Below are positions 1 through 8,391 of a stretch of 64,000 bases of DNA, piece by piece (the first letter of the stretch is position 1; each line of letters begins with the position of its first letter). Both the position numbers and the translations under genes were made by a program. This DNA is from Planctomycetota bacterium (lineage in GTDB: Bacteria > Planctomycetota > UBA1135 > JADKAF01). The notes under the pieces are model-generated. The model saw nothing but the letters and a program-made list of their open reading frames with translations, was not told where the DNA came from and made no database searches. The stretch is taken from assembly GCA_016793245.1 (NCBI GenBank), contig JAEUHW010000090.1, positions 1 through 64,000 on the forward strand, given 5' to 3'.

Positions 1-562
1 CGATCGACGGGCGCTCCTCCCAACCATCGAACACGGGCGCGCTCGAGCAGAGGTCGATCGACGCTTGCGCCACGACGCCGTGCTTCTTGCCGTTCTGCAG
101 CACGTAGCGCAGCGCATTCCGCGCCTGCGTCGGCGTCGAGATCACCTCGTCGTGGTAGCGCTCGGGGAACACCTTGCCGCGTCGGCCCCAGAGCTTGTTC
201 AACGCGCGCGCGAGCGGGCTCAGCAGCGCGTTCATGGCACGCGCGACGCACTCTCGATCTTCGGCTTCGACCAGGAAGTGCAAGTGGTTGCCTTGCACGG
301 TGTAGTGGATGATCCGCATTCCGTGGCGATCGCTGCTCGCGCTGAGCGCCGCGAGAACGAGCTTCAGCGCGCCACCGCGGCGCAGCGGTGGCAGGCCATC
401 CGCCAGACGCACGGTGATCAAGAGAGGCTGGCCGCGCTTCTTCATCGCGCGCTGACGGTGGGGCATGCCGGGCTCCGCATTCTTCGGCTTCCGTCCCGCG
501 CCCTTCCGCTTCCCACCGTGCTGACGAAAGTCGAACTCGAACTGTTGATCCTTGCGGCGCAT
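1..562 (-). CDS. REP-associated tyrosine transposase (RAYT, Y1/IS200-like), C-terminus cut by window edge
   Basis: The gene reads leftwards from the ATG at 560-562 and runs off the window, so about 187 residues are visible. A basic N-terminus with GGKRKGAGRK (residues 16-25) is typical of the proteobacterial/planctomycete RAYT group. The HUH single-strand nuclease signature is seen as NHLHFLVEAED (His93, His95), and the likely catalytic tyrosine is Tyr153 in LRYVLQN. RAYTs are single-copy Y1 transposases thought to cut and mobilise REP palindromes as single-stranded DNA. REP-like palindromes are present elsewhere in this window (41555, 44918, 50210, 56017), and a 12-bp hairpin lies 237 bp upstream of the start. 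Family call is confident; the link to these repeats is inference. Confidence 0.85.
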   Translation of the reverse strand, partial: MRRKDQQFEFDFRQHGGKRKGAGRKPKNAEPGMPHRQRAMKKRGQPLLITVRLADGLPPLRRGGALKLVLAALSASSDRHGMRIIHYTVQGNHLHFLVEAEDRECVARAMNALLSPLARALNKLWGRRGKVFPERYHDEVISTPTQARNALRYVLQNGKKHGVVAQASIDLCSSAPVFDGWEERPSI

Positions 563-1282
563 GTGGCTTCCTCTGCCCCGTGCTGCGTCGCCTTCCCCGA
601 TTTCGTTCCAGCATGTAGAACGCACCTGAGTCGCAATCGGTTTCCTACAAAGTCGGAATCTTGATAGAGCGACGTTGTTCGCAGCCCGATCTCAGCGGTG
701 CAGATGAGCCGCGCTGTCGCCCTACCGCCGCGCGGGCGACGAACCGCTGTCTCTCGACGTCGCTCTCGCGTCGACGTCCGATCTCTCCCGTAGCATGAGT
801 TTCGGAGCCCCCGCCTCCCGCGGGCTCCGAAACGTCGCACGATGTCTTTCGACGTAGCGGAGCCGCATCCGGAGGCGACGCAAGCGACGTGACCGCCGCG
901 CTCGCTCTCGAGTCGCATCCAACATCGAACGCGCAACGACGCAAGATGTCGTCCGACGTCGTTCACGCGCGGCGGGCGCGACGCTTGCTTCGCCGGAGGG
1001 CTGGCGGAGCGATCGTCGCGGTACTCGCGTTCGAACGTTCGCGCACGTCACGTGCTCGGGCGTCGTTCTCGCGTCTACGCTCCGACGGGTCGAAGCCGGG
1101 TGCGCGAGGCGTCGGAATGCCTGCGCGTCCGTCCCGCCCGATCGGCACCTGCCGAACGCCTCGAGCGAGCGCGTCGAGATCCCACCAGAGAGAAATCCCG
1201 AGAGCCCTGGCGCGTTCGCGGGTCCGCTCGCGGGAGAGCGAGCGACGCTGCCACGCAGCGCCCGCACCCACGGAGAATCGCC
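563..1282. other. Intergenic region of 720 bp, no gene recognised
   Basis: No reading frame here resembles a protein family; the long frames on both strands look like high-GC chance ORFs. It holds the strong hairpin listed at 799-833. Promoters for the minus-strand RAYT gene and the plus-strand Kelch gene must lie here, but I see no convincing -35/-10 pair. Confidence 0.5.
799..833. repeat. Perfect 12-bp inverted repeat (hairpin) near the RAYT gene
   Basis: GTTTCGGAGCCC at 799-810 pairs exactly with GGGCTCCGAAAC at 822-833 around an 11-nt loop. It stands alone between the divergent RAYT and Kelch genes. It has no U-tract, so an ordinary intrinsic terminator is unlikely. A REP-type target of the adjacent RAYT or an operator are possibilities; neither is shown. 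Confidence 0.6.
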
Positions 1283-3529
1283 ATGTCGCTCGTCTTCGCG
1301 CGCCGCCGTTGCGCGCCGCTCGTTCTCTCTCTCTTCCTAGCCGCCAGCGCGGGAGCGCAGCTCCGCTGGTCCGCCGGTCTGCGCTCGACGCTCGACGAGA
1401 TCGCGGGCTGCGCTGCGGCCCATGACAGCGCGCGCGGACGCCTCGTGCTCTTCGGTGGGCGCGACGCACGCGGCGTCGCGCAGGATTGGACCTGGCAGTG
1501 GAACGGCGTGTTCTGGCAGCCGAGCTACCCGGCCGTGCGGCCCGTTGCTCGTTTCAGCGCGCGCGCCGTGTTCGATCCCGTGCGGAACCGCGTCGTGCTC
1601 TTCGGCGGTGAAGGCAACGCCACCGGGCTCGTCTACGGCGACACCTGGGAGTTCGACGGCAGCACCTGGACGCAGCGGACCTTCGCCACGGCACCCGGCG
1701 CGCGCACCGATCACAACTTGGTCTGGGATGCGGGGCGCGGTCGCGCGGTGCTGCACGGCGGCACCGACCCGACAGGACGCGTGCTCGGCGACACCTGGGA
1801 GTACGACGGCGTGAGCTGGATCCCGCGCATCACCGGCAGCAGCGGTCCACAGGAGCGCACGCGACACGCGATGGCGTACGACGCCGCGCGGCGCCGCGTC
1901 GTGCTCTACGGCGGCCGCACCACCACGGCGGGGAGCCCGGTCGCGAACGATCTCTGGGAGTGGGACGGCGGGAGCTGGACATCCCGCACGACCGGGAACC
2001 TGCCCTCGGGGCGCTTCGATGCGGAGCTCGCCTTCGACCCGCGCAATTCGTCGATGCACCTCTACGGCGGCGAGATCAACGTCGCGCGAATCGACGAGCA
2101 TTGGGAGCTGCAGGGCTCGCAGTGGACGCAGCGCACGAACCCTCCGGGGCGCCGCTCGGGCCATCGCCTGCTCTACGTGCCGAACGAAGGCGTCTGCGCC
2201 GTCGGCGGCTTCGGTGACGGCGGCTATCGAGGCGACCTCGTGCGCTGGACCGGCACGCGCTGGGTGTCCTGGCCCGCGACGACCGGAGCTGTCTCCGCGG
2301 CCGCGCTCGCGCGCCTCGGCGCGACGAACGAGCTCGTGCTCTTCGGCGGCTTCTCGAGCGGCACCTTCTACGGCGGGACGTGGATCTTCGAAGCAGGCGC
2401 CGACGAGTGGACGCTGCTCTCTCTCGCGAGCACGCCGTCCGCGCGCTCGAAGCACGCGTTCGCCGGCCATCCGACGCGCAACGAGCTCGTGCTCTTCGGC
2501 GGCACCGACGGCGCACCCAAGAACGACACCTGGATCTTCAATGGCACCACCTGGTCGCAGGTGAACGTGTCCACTCTGCCGGGGCGCCGCCAAGGCCACG
2601 CGCTCGCGTTCCACCCGCCGACGCAACGCTACGTCAGCTTCTCGGGACGTGGCTCGTCGGGCTACTGGACCGACACGCTGAGCTTCGATGGCAGCAACTG
2701 GACGATCGTCAATCCCAGCTTCGCGCCGTCCGCTCGCACGGAGTATGCCCTCGCGTACGACGCAACCCTCGGAGAGGTCCTGCTCTTCGGCGGCGCCGAT
2801 GCGAGCGGCGCGCGCCTCGACGACACGTGGAGCTGGAACGGCCTGCGCTGGGTCCATCGCGTCTCCCCGCAGCGCCCTCCGGCGCGCTCCGGAGCCTCAC
2901 TCACCTGGGACGAGCGCCGCTCGCGCCTCGTGCTCTTCGGCGGCTCGAGCGCGAGTGGCGAGCTCGGCGATACCTGGGAGTGGAACGGCTGGAACTGGCT
3001 GCAGCGCCAACCGGCGAGCGCACCCTCGCCGCGCTCGCTGCACGCCGCGACCTACGACGTGGTGCGCGGCGCGGTCGCGATCCACGGCGGACAGGCCTTC
3101 GCTCCGGCGGTGTTCTACGACACGACGCATTGGCTCGATGCTACGCAGGTCGGCGCGGTGACCGAGCTGGGCCCGACGTGCAGCGCGACCGCGCGTCTCG
3201 CGGCGAATGGCGGGCCCTGCATCGGAGCGAGCGCGTTCACCTTGAACCTGAACGGCGTCACGGCGGGGATGCCCAGCCTGCTGGTGCTCGATACGCCGCG
3301 TCCCTCGATCGCGATCGGGAGCTGCACGCTCTACGCGCCAGGCTTCGAGGTACAGATCACGCAGCTCGTGGACCCGAATGGGACGGCGCGCTTCGCATTC
3401 CCGATCCCCTTCGATCCCGTGCTCATCGGCGGTGTCGCGCACGCACAGGGCTTCGGACTCGACCCGGTCGGTCCGCTGCTCGGCGCGCTGCAGCCCAGCC
3501 AGGGTCTGCGCCTCGCGATCGGCGAGTGA
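1283..3529 (+). CDS. Secreted Kelch-repeat (galactose-oxidase-like propeller) protein with shared C-terminal module
   Basis: 748 residues from the ATG at 1283, preceded by CGGAG, followed by a signal peptide ending near SAGAQ. The frame stays open further upstream to 1052, but that extension is arginine-rich and would bury the signal peptide. Residues about 40-620 contain about twelve repeats of the form (V/L)LFGG...DTWEWDG..W..R, the blade pattern of Kelch propellers, probably two propellers. No copper-ligand set of true galactose oxidase is evident. The last ~120 residues carry the beta-rich C-terminal module found in at least eight other secreted proteins here, ending with FDPVLIGGVAHAQG. 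Likely exported or surface protein; function unknown. A close architectural sibling lies at 8392-9789. Confidence 0.85.
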   Translation: MSLVFARRRCAPLVLSLFLAASAGAQLRWSAGLRSTLDEIAGCAAAHDSARGRLVLFGGRDARGVAQDWTWQWNGVFWQPSYPAVRPVARFSARAVFDPVRNRVVLFGGEGNATGLVYGDTWEFDGSTWTQRTFATAPGARTDHNLVWDAGRGRAVLHGGTDPTGRVLGDTWEYDGVSWIPRITGSSGPQERTRHAMAYDAARRRVVLYGGRTTTAGSPVANDLWEWDGGSWTSRTTGNLPSGRFDAELAFDPRNSSMHLYGGEINVARIDEHWELQGSQWTQRTNPPGRRSGHRLLYVPNEGVCAVGGFGDGGYRGDLVRWTGTRWVSWPATTGAVSAAALARLGATNELVLFGGFSSGTFYGGTWIFEAGADEWTLLSLASTPSARSKHAFAGHPTRNELVLFGGTDGAPKNDTWIFNGTTWSQVNVSTLPGRRQGHALAFHPPTQRYVSFSGRGSSGYWTDTLSFDGSNWTIVNPSFAPSARTEYALAYDATLGEVLLFGGADASGARLDDTWSWNGLRWVHRVSPQRPPARSGASLTWDERRSRLVLFGGSSASGELGDTWEWNGWNWLQRQPASAPSPRSLHAATYDVVRGAVAIHGGQAFAPAVFYDTTHWLDATQVGAVTELGPTCSATARLAANGGPCIGASAFTLNLNGVTAGMPSLLVLDTPRPSIAIGSCTLYAPGFEVQITQLVDPNGTARFAFPIPFDPVLIGGVAHAQGFGLDPVGPLLGALQPSQGLRLAIGE

Positions 3530-3535
3530 CTTGCC

Positions 3536-3577
3536 GCGTGCGACGCGCGCGCTGTCCTCAGCGCGCCGCGTCGTGCG
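3536..3577. terminator. Bidirectional terminator-like hairpin between convergent genes
   Basis: A long GC-rich inverted repeat (GCGACGCG and CGCGCT on the left, AGCGCG and CGCGTCG on the right, loop near GTCCTC, one bulge) spans the convergent ends of the Kelch gene and the DUF3500 gene, including the latter's stop codon at 3558-3560. No clear U-tract. Confidence 0.45.
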
Positions 3578-4646
3578 CGTGTGCTTCGGCGTGATCGCGC
3601 AGATGCTCGCGCAGCGGATCGCCGCCGAAATCGCGCGCGCGATCGCGCCAGAGGAAATGCACGTGGTTCGCGTCGTTCTGCGTGTTGTCGTACTCGATGG
3701 CGAACGTGGGCCCCTGCACTCGCCAGTAGTGCGCACGACCGCGCACGCTGCTCCCCGCCCAAGCGAAGTGGAGCGAGCCCATCTCGGGCTCCAAGCGCGC
3801 GAGCTCGGCCTCGGCGAGCTCGCCGCGCAGGTTCAGCGCACCGAGCTCGACCAGCGCGCGGAGCAGCGCGCGCTGCGAGAGGCTCATCTCGGAGACCGCG
3901 AGGCCGCGCGGCGCTCCCAGCGCGTCGAGTCCGATGCCCGGCACGAGCACCACATCGTTCGGCGCCTCGGCGTCGATCACGGCGCGCTCGAGCTGCCTAC
4001 CGGATAGGCTCGCGAGAAGCTCGCGCGCGCGATCTTCTTCGGCGCCGAGCACGCGCTGCCCCTTCGCGGCGCCGCTCCGCACCTCGTGCGGATTGCTGCC
4101 GAGGAAGTGCGGCGTTCCGCCCGCCAGCATGCCGTCGCAGAAGCTCCAGTGCAGCGACACATGGTGCCCTTGGAAGCGCAGCGAGAACGCGCCGCGCTCG
4201 CTGGGCTCACCGTAGACGAGCACGGCGTAGCGCCCGGGATCGCGATGGCTCACGTCGCGCCCACCCACACCTTCGATCTCGCGGAGGTGCGCCTCGAGCG
4301 CGATGATCGACGTCGTCTTCGCGTAGCCGCCTTCGCTCAGCAACTCCTGCAAGAGCGCGAGCGCTCGCACGCGCGCGGCGTCGTCCATCGCGCCAAGCTC
4401 GAGGCCCGCGTAGCGCCCGGGCACGAACGCCCAGCTCGTGCGCTCCGGATCCGCGAGAGGTCGCATCGCGAGCGCACGCTGTTCGGCCGGCAGCGCCGCG
4501 AGGAACGCCTGCGCCGCGCCGGCGATGTCGGCCACGACCCCTCGCGTAGGTTCCTCCGACGCGCGCCCGCGGCGGCGCGCGGCGCAGGCAGGCAGCAGGA
4601 GAGCGACGGCGAGAACCAGCCACGTGGATCGGGGGAGTGAGCGCAT
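3558..4646 (-). CDS. DUF3500 family lipoprotein
   Basis: 362 residues starting at the ATG at 4644-4646. A lipobox (LLLPAC, Cys21) predicts membrane anchoring after signal peptidase II cleavage. The body matches the DUF3500 pattern: SFxGHHVSLHW followed by a phosphate/sugar-like HFLGSNPHEV segment, and a C-terminal NDANHVHFLWRD. The family is common in planctomycetes and related bacteria; its biochemical role is not established. The upstream extension of the frame to 4766 was rejected because it lacks a leader. It is divergent from the small secreted protein at 4730, with 83 bp between, and convergent with the Kelch gene. Confidence 0.85.
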   Translation of the reverse strand: MRSLPRSTWLVLAVALLLPACAARRRGRASEEPTRGVVADIAGAAQAFLAALPAEQRALAMRPLADPERTSWAFVPGRYAGLELGAMDDAARVRALALLQELLSEGGYAKTTSIIALEAHLREIEGVGGRDVSHRDPGRYAVLVYGEPSERGAFSLRFQGHHVSLHWSFCDGMLAGGTPHFLGSNPHEVRSGAAKGQRVLGAEEDRARELLASLSGRQLERAVIDAEAPNDVVLVPGIGLDALGAPRGLAVSEMSLSQRALLRALVELGALNLRGELAEAELARLEPEMGSLHFAWAGSSVRGRAHYWRVQGPTFAIEYDNTQNDANHVHFLWRDRARDFGGDPLREHLRDHAEAHAHDAAR

Positions 4647-4729
4647 GGCCGAGGAACCTATCCCACGAGCGCGACGGGAGGAAGTTCTCGGCCGAGAGCG
4701 TAGGATGCCGTCCTTCGAGGACCCGTGAC

Positions 4730-5203
4730 ATGAGCACCTTCCTGCGCGCGGCCCTGAGCCTCGCACTCGTTTCCTTCGTTGCTTCGGCGACGCTTCAAGC
4801 TCAAGGCAGCCAACGTGCGCTCGGCGGCGGCTGCGCCGGCCGGAGCGCGCCCGCGATCAGCGGCACGTTGGTCATCGGCAGCACCGCGAGCATCGACTCG
4901 CCGGGCTGCTTCCTCGGTCAGGGCGGCTTCGGCCTCCTGCTGCTCGGTACCCCGTTGCCGACGGCGCAGTGGATCCCGATCCCGTTGCGCAGCTCGCGAC
5001 GCGGCACCGAGCTCTGCGATCTCGTCGTGCTGCCGCAGGCGTTCCTCGAAGTGACGGCGCTGCCGTTCCCGCTCACCGTCGCCATCCCGAACGACCCGGT
5101 GCTGCGCGGCGGCGCGATCGGCTTGCAAACGCTCTGCAACGAGTGCGGCTTCGCGGGCTGCTTCGACTTGCTGACGCAGGGTCTCGAGATCGTGTTCGGC
5201 TGA
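4730..5203 (+). CDS. Short secreted protein made almost only of the shared C-terminal module
   Basis: 157 residues from ATG 4730, with a signal peptide to about residue 25 (LQAQG). The mature part shows the same pattern as the C-termini of the large propeller proteins in this window: Gly/Cys-rich opening (GGGCAG), a central ...GTPLP...IPIPL strand region, and NDPVLRGGAIGLQT. It adds several cysteines (GCF, LCD, LCNECGFAGC) that may form disulfides outside the cytoplasm. No database family recognised. It shows the module can exist without a propeller. Confidence 0.75.
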   Translation: MSTFLRAALSLALVSFVASATLQAQGSQRALGGGCAGRSAPAISGTLVIGSTASIDSPGCFLGQGGFGLLLLGTPLPTAQWIPIPLRSSRRGTELCDLVVLPQAFLEVTALPFPLTVAIPNDPVLRGGAIGLQTLCNECGFAGCFDLLTQGLEIVFG

Positions 5204-5239
5204 GCGGAGAGCAGCCACCGCAACCCGCTGCAGCACTTC

Positions 5240-6217
5240 GTGAACCACCGCCCTCTCGGTCGGAGTGCGCTCCGGGTTCCCCCGCTCGTGCTCGGCACGA
5301 TGGGACGGCGTTCCCTTGCGGATGCGGAACGCATGGCGCTCTGGCGCGCCGCGATCGAGCGCGGCTTCTCCACGCTCGACACCGCGCCGCTCTACGGCTA
5401 CGGCGCCGTCGAGGAGCTCCTCGGTCGCGCGCTCGCCGGAGTGCGGCGCGAGCGCGTGCAGATCCTCGGCAAGGTGGGCTTGCGCTGGAGCGACGACGCG
5501 CGCGGCCGCGTGCTCTTCGTCGACGAGAGCACCTCCGGGGCGCCGCGCATCGTGCGGTGCGACGCGCGTCCCGCGAGCGTGCGGGACGATGTCGAGCAGA
5601 GCTTGCGACGCCTGCGCGTGGAGCACCTCGACCTCGTTCAGGTGCACGTGCCCGACGTCGAGACGCCGCTCGCGGAGACGATGGGCGAGCTGCTCGAGCT
5701 CCGGCGACGCGGCCTCGTGCTTGCGATCGGTGCGTCGAACGCTCCCGCGCACGAGCTGCGCGCGATGCAGCGCGCGATCGGCACGACGCCGCTCGCCTCC
5801 GTGCAACCCGAGTGGAACCTCTCCGCGCGGAGCTTCGAAGCCGACGAGCTCGCCGCCGCGCGCGCGCTGCAGCTCGGCGTGCTCGCCTACTCGCCGCTCG
5901 ACGGCGGGCGTCTCGCGCGCGCGGAAGGCGCAGGCGGCGCGCTGCTGCGCGAGCTCGCCGCCGCGCATCGCGCGACGCCCGCGGCGATCGCGCTCGCGTG
6001 GCTCCTCGCGCAGCCGGCGCTCAGCGCCGCGATCGTCGGCGCGAGCTCGCTCGCGCAGCTCGCGGAGCTCGAAGCGGCGCTCGCGCTGCGGCTCGCGAGC
6101 GAAGACCTGGTTCGCCTCGAGGCGGAGTTTCCGCGGCCTCTGCGATCGCTGGCCGCCCGCGCGCGGCGCACGGTGGGCGCGCTGCTGCGCCGAATCGGTG
6201 TGCGGGGTCGAGCCTGA
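5240..6217 (+). CDS. Aldo/keto reductase
   Basis: 325 residues from a GTG start (36 bp after the previous stop). The aldo/keto reductase tetrad is visible: Asp and Tyr in LDTAPLYGYG, Lys in ILGKVGLRW, and His in VQVHVPD. A (beta/alpha)8 barrel NAD(P)H-dependent oxidoreductase is expected, close to the L-fucose/D-arabinose-dehydrogenase-like or general AKR5/12 type groups; substrate cannot be told. IGASN and a C-terminal AIVGASSLAQL (NADP-binding region) are also typical. No ATG alternative covers the conserved N-terminal strand, and no strong ribosome binding site is visible, so the start is the least certain part. Confidence 0.85.
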   Translation: MNHRPLGRSALRVPPLVLGTMGRRSLADAERMALWRAAIERGFSTLDTAPLYGYGAVEELLGRALAGVRRERVQILGKVGLRWSDDARGRVLFVDESTSGAPRIVRCDARPASVRDDVEQSLRRLRVEHLDLVQVHVPDVETPLAETMGELLELRRRGLVLAIGASNAPAHELRAMQRAIGTTPLASVQPEWNLSARSFEADELAAARALQLGVLAYSPLDGGRLARAEGAGGALLRELAAAHRATPAAIALAWLLAQPALSAAIVGASSLAQLAELEAALALRLASEDLVRLEAEFPRPLRSLAARARRTVGALLRRIGVRGRA

Positions 6218-6354
6218 GGTAACGCGTTCTGCCGAGCCGAGCCGAGCGAGGAGCGAGCCCGAGAGCCGTAGACCGAACCGTGCCGTCCGACTAGCCTGCA
6301 AGTCGGTCCCCGGCGCGCGCTTCGAGTCCGAGTGCGCCTCAACGGAGCAAGAAC

Positions 6355-6810
6355 ATGTTTCGATTCGCGCTCGCACTCGTCGCTCTCGCCGCCCTGAGCC
6401 CGGATTCCACAGCGCAGTCCTGCTATCCCCCGCGCGCGGTCATCGACATGGGTGGAGGCTGCGGCGCGATGCGGATGAGAGTCATCGTGGACCCGGCGAG
6501 CTGCGACTTCGGGATCGCGACCTTCGGAGGCACCCAAGTGCCGGAGATGATGCTCTTCGCGTTCGGCATCACGCCGATGACCCTGCCGCTGCCGTGGCCG
6601 CCGTTCCCGCAGAACTGCGTTCTGCCGCACGACCTCACGATCGTCCTCCCGCGCTCCGGGCGCAGCACCTGGTGGTTCTTGCCGCGCGCCCCGATCCCGA
6701 CCGGAACCTCGCTTTACCTGACTGCCTTCCCGGGGTTCCCGAGCACACCGACGCTGAACCCGCTGCAGCCGTGGCTGTTCACGACGAACACCGTGCGCTG
6801 GGATTGGTGA
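6355..6810 (+). CDS. Short secreted protein related to the shared C-terminal module
   Basis: 151 residues with a signal peptide (to about residue 20, STAQS). The mature part opens with a Gly/Cys-rich GGGCGAM, continues with beta-type alternation and proline-rich turns (LPLPWPPFP), and ends in a short Thr/Asn tail (TTNTVRWDW). The spacing resembles the module in the larger secreted proteins here, though it is more divergent than the copy at 4730. No catalytic residues or known family recognised. The ATG at 6355 is preceded by GGAGCAAGAAC, a good ribosome binding site. Confidence 0.65.
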   Translation: MFRFALALVALAALSPDSTAQSCYPPRAVIDMGGGCGAMRMRVIVDPASCDFGIATFGGTQVPEMMLFAFGITPMTLPLPWPPFPQNCVLPHDLTIVLPRSGRSTWWFLPRAPIPTGTSLYLTAFPGFPSTPTLNPLQPWLFTTNTVRWDW

Positions 6811-6833
6811 GGCGCGCGATCGTCAGGCGCGCC
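6811..6833. terminator. Hairpin between convergent genes
   Basis: GGCGCGC at 6811-6817 pairs with GCGCGCC at 6827-6833 directly after the stop of the secreted protein and before the end of the convergent DUF418 gene. No U-tract. Confidence 0.4.
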
Positions 6834-6856
6834 GCAGGGCAGGACCCAGCGACAGC

Positions 6857-8056
6857 TCAAACTCGGCGACCATAGGTCAGATAGCGCCAAGCCCACTCCG
6901 CCGGCCCGTAGCGATGGCGCGCGAGCCACCAGCGGCTCGCCCGACCTTGCAGCGCGATCACGACCACCGCGAACCCGAGGCAGAAGGTCGAGCCGACCTC
7001 GCCCACCCAGCCGAGGCCGAAGCTGCAGAAGACGAAGACGTAGAGCAGCGAGTGGATGAGATAGTTCGTGAGCGCCATGCGACCGATCGGGGCGAAGAAG
7101 CGCAAGCGTGCGGCCCAGCGCGGACGCTCGAGCAAGAGCAGGATCGCGGCGAGATAGAAGGCCGAGAGACCGAGGATCCCGACGCCGTGCGCGAGATCGA
7201 GCTCGAGCTCGAAGACCCACGAGAGCTCTGCGCCGAGCAGGCCGCGCTCGTGCGCTAGGTGCAGGCCGTTCCCCAGCACGCCGAGGCCGAGTCCCCAGAC
7301 GAGCAGGCGCTTCGTGAGCACGCGATGGCGCTCCGGTGCCTGCAGGAGCTCGATGCGTCCGGCCCAGAGCCCGAAGAAGAAGCGGCCCGCGATCCAGACG
7401 AGGAAGCCGACCGCGACCCCACTGGAGTAGAAGGCCCAACTGCTCGCCGCGTAGTAGCTCCAGAGCGCCAGAGGTCCGCCGTGCATGCCCTCCCACGCGC
7501 GCAGACGTTCGGCCTCTGCTTCGTGCTTCCCGTCGAACCCGAAGGCCTGCTCCGCGACCAGCGCCGCCACGGAAGGCACGACCACGCCGAGGAGCACCCC
7601 GCCGAGGAGGAGCTGCTTCGAGGAGAAGCGGCGCAGCAGGGGCAGCCCGAAGCCCAGCAAGGCATAGAACTGCAGGATGTCGCCCATCCAGACGAAGAAG
7701 CCGTGCACGAGCCCCAACACGAGCAAGATCAGCAGGCGCCGGCGGTAGGTCGGGAGCGCGTTCACGCCGCGTGCTTCGCCGCGCCGGAGCTGCAGATGGA
7801 AGCCGACGGCGAAGAGGAACGAGAAGAGCGTGATGAACTTGTTGTCGACGGCGAAGGTGATGAACGCGCTCGACCAGGAGTCGATCGCCGCGGTCGGCAA
7901 CGCCGCGCGTTGCTCCTCCGTCAACGGAATGCTCTGCGACCACCAGTTCAGGTTCGCGATCAGCACTCCGAAGAGCGCGAAGCCGCGCACGATGTCGAGG
8001 ACTTCGATGCGCTGCGAGGCATCTACGGGGGTGAGCTCGGAAGCGTGGGGATTCAT
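6857..8056 (-). CDS. DUF418 (YeiB-like) integral membrane protein
   Basis: 399 residues with about eight to ten hydrophobic helices. The N-terminal RIEVLDIVRGFALFGVL and a C-terminal half containing GRMALTNYLIHSLL and the RYGPAEWAWRYLTYG tail are hallmarks of the DUF418/YeiB family, which belongs to the acyltransferase-3-like membrane proteins. Role is not established; transport or transfer of a cell-surface precursor is often proposed. The start at 8054-8056 leaves the usual short cytoplasmic leader. It is a monocistronic minus-strand gene, convergent with 6355. Confidence 0.9.
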   Translation of the reverse strand: MNPHASELTPVDASQRIEVLDIVRGFALFGVLIANLNWWSQSIPLTEEQRAALPTAAIDSWSSAFITFAVDNKFITLFSFLFAVGFHLQLRRGEARGVNALPTYRRRLLILLVLGLVHGFFVWMGDILQFYALLGFGLPLLRRFSSKQLLLGGVLLGVVVPSVAALVAEQAFGFDGKHEAEAERLRAWEGMHGGPLALWSYYAASSWAFYSSGVAVGFLVWIAGRFFFGLWAGRIELLQAPERHRVLTKRLLVWGLGLGVLGNGLHLAHERGLLGAELSWVFELELDLAHGVGILGLSAFYLAAILLLLERPRWAARLRFFAPIGRMALTNYLIHSLLYVFVFCSFGLGWVGEVGSTFCLGFAVVVIALQGRASRWWLARHRYGPAEWAWRYLTYGRRV

Positions 8057-8391
8057 GGTGCCTCGGACCCTGCGACGCGCATCGCGCGATCATAGGTCTT
8101 CCGTGAGCACGTCCAAGCGTTTCCCCAAGGACTCCGCGACGCGGCTCCGCGCAACAGCTGTGGCGCACGCATGCGCTGCGGTCGAGCCCTTCCGGCCCGG
8201 CTTCTCGCCTGGCCGATGCCGAACTGCTCTCCAAGGACTCGTCGCGCAGGCCGCCACGCGGGCCTCTCGCTCGACAGCGAGCGAAGAGGAGATCTACGCC
8301 GTCCGTACGCCGCGTGGTGCCCTCATCAGCGGATGGGCCGCTCGCATCGGATGCGCGACTCTGCGCGCCTCCGAACCGCTACGAGGCCCCC
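8057..8391. other. Intergenic region of 335 bp between divergent genes
   Basis: Lies between the divergent DUF418 and Kelch genes, so it should hold both promoters. I see no recognisable gene, repeat or clear promoter hexamers. Confidence 0.4.

Noticed and set aside
1052..1282. Open frame extending the Kelch gene 77 codons upstream
   Set aside because: Arginine-rich and without a leader; ATG 1283 gives a signal peptide and has a ribosome binding site.
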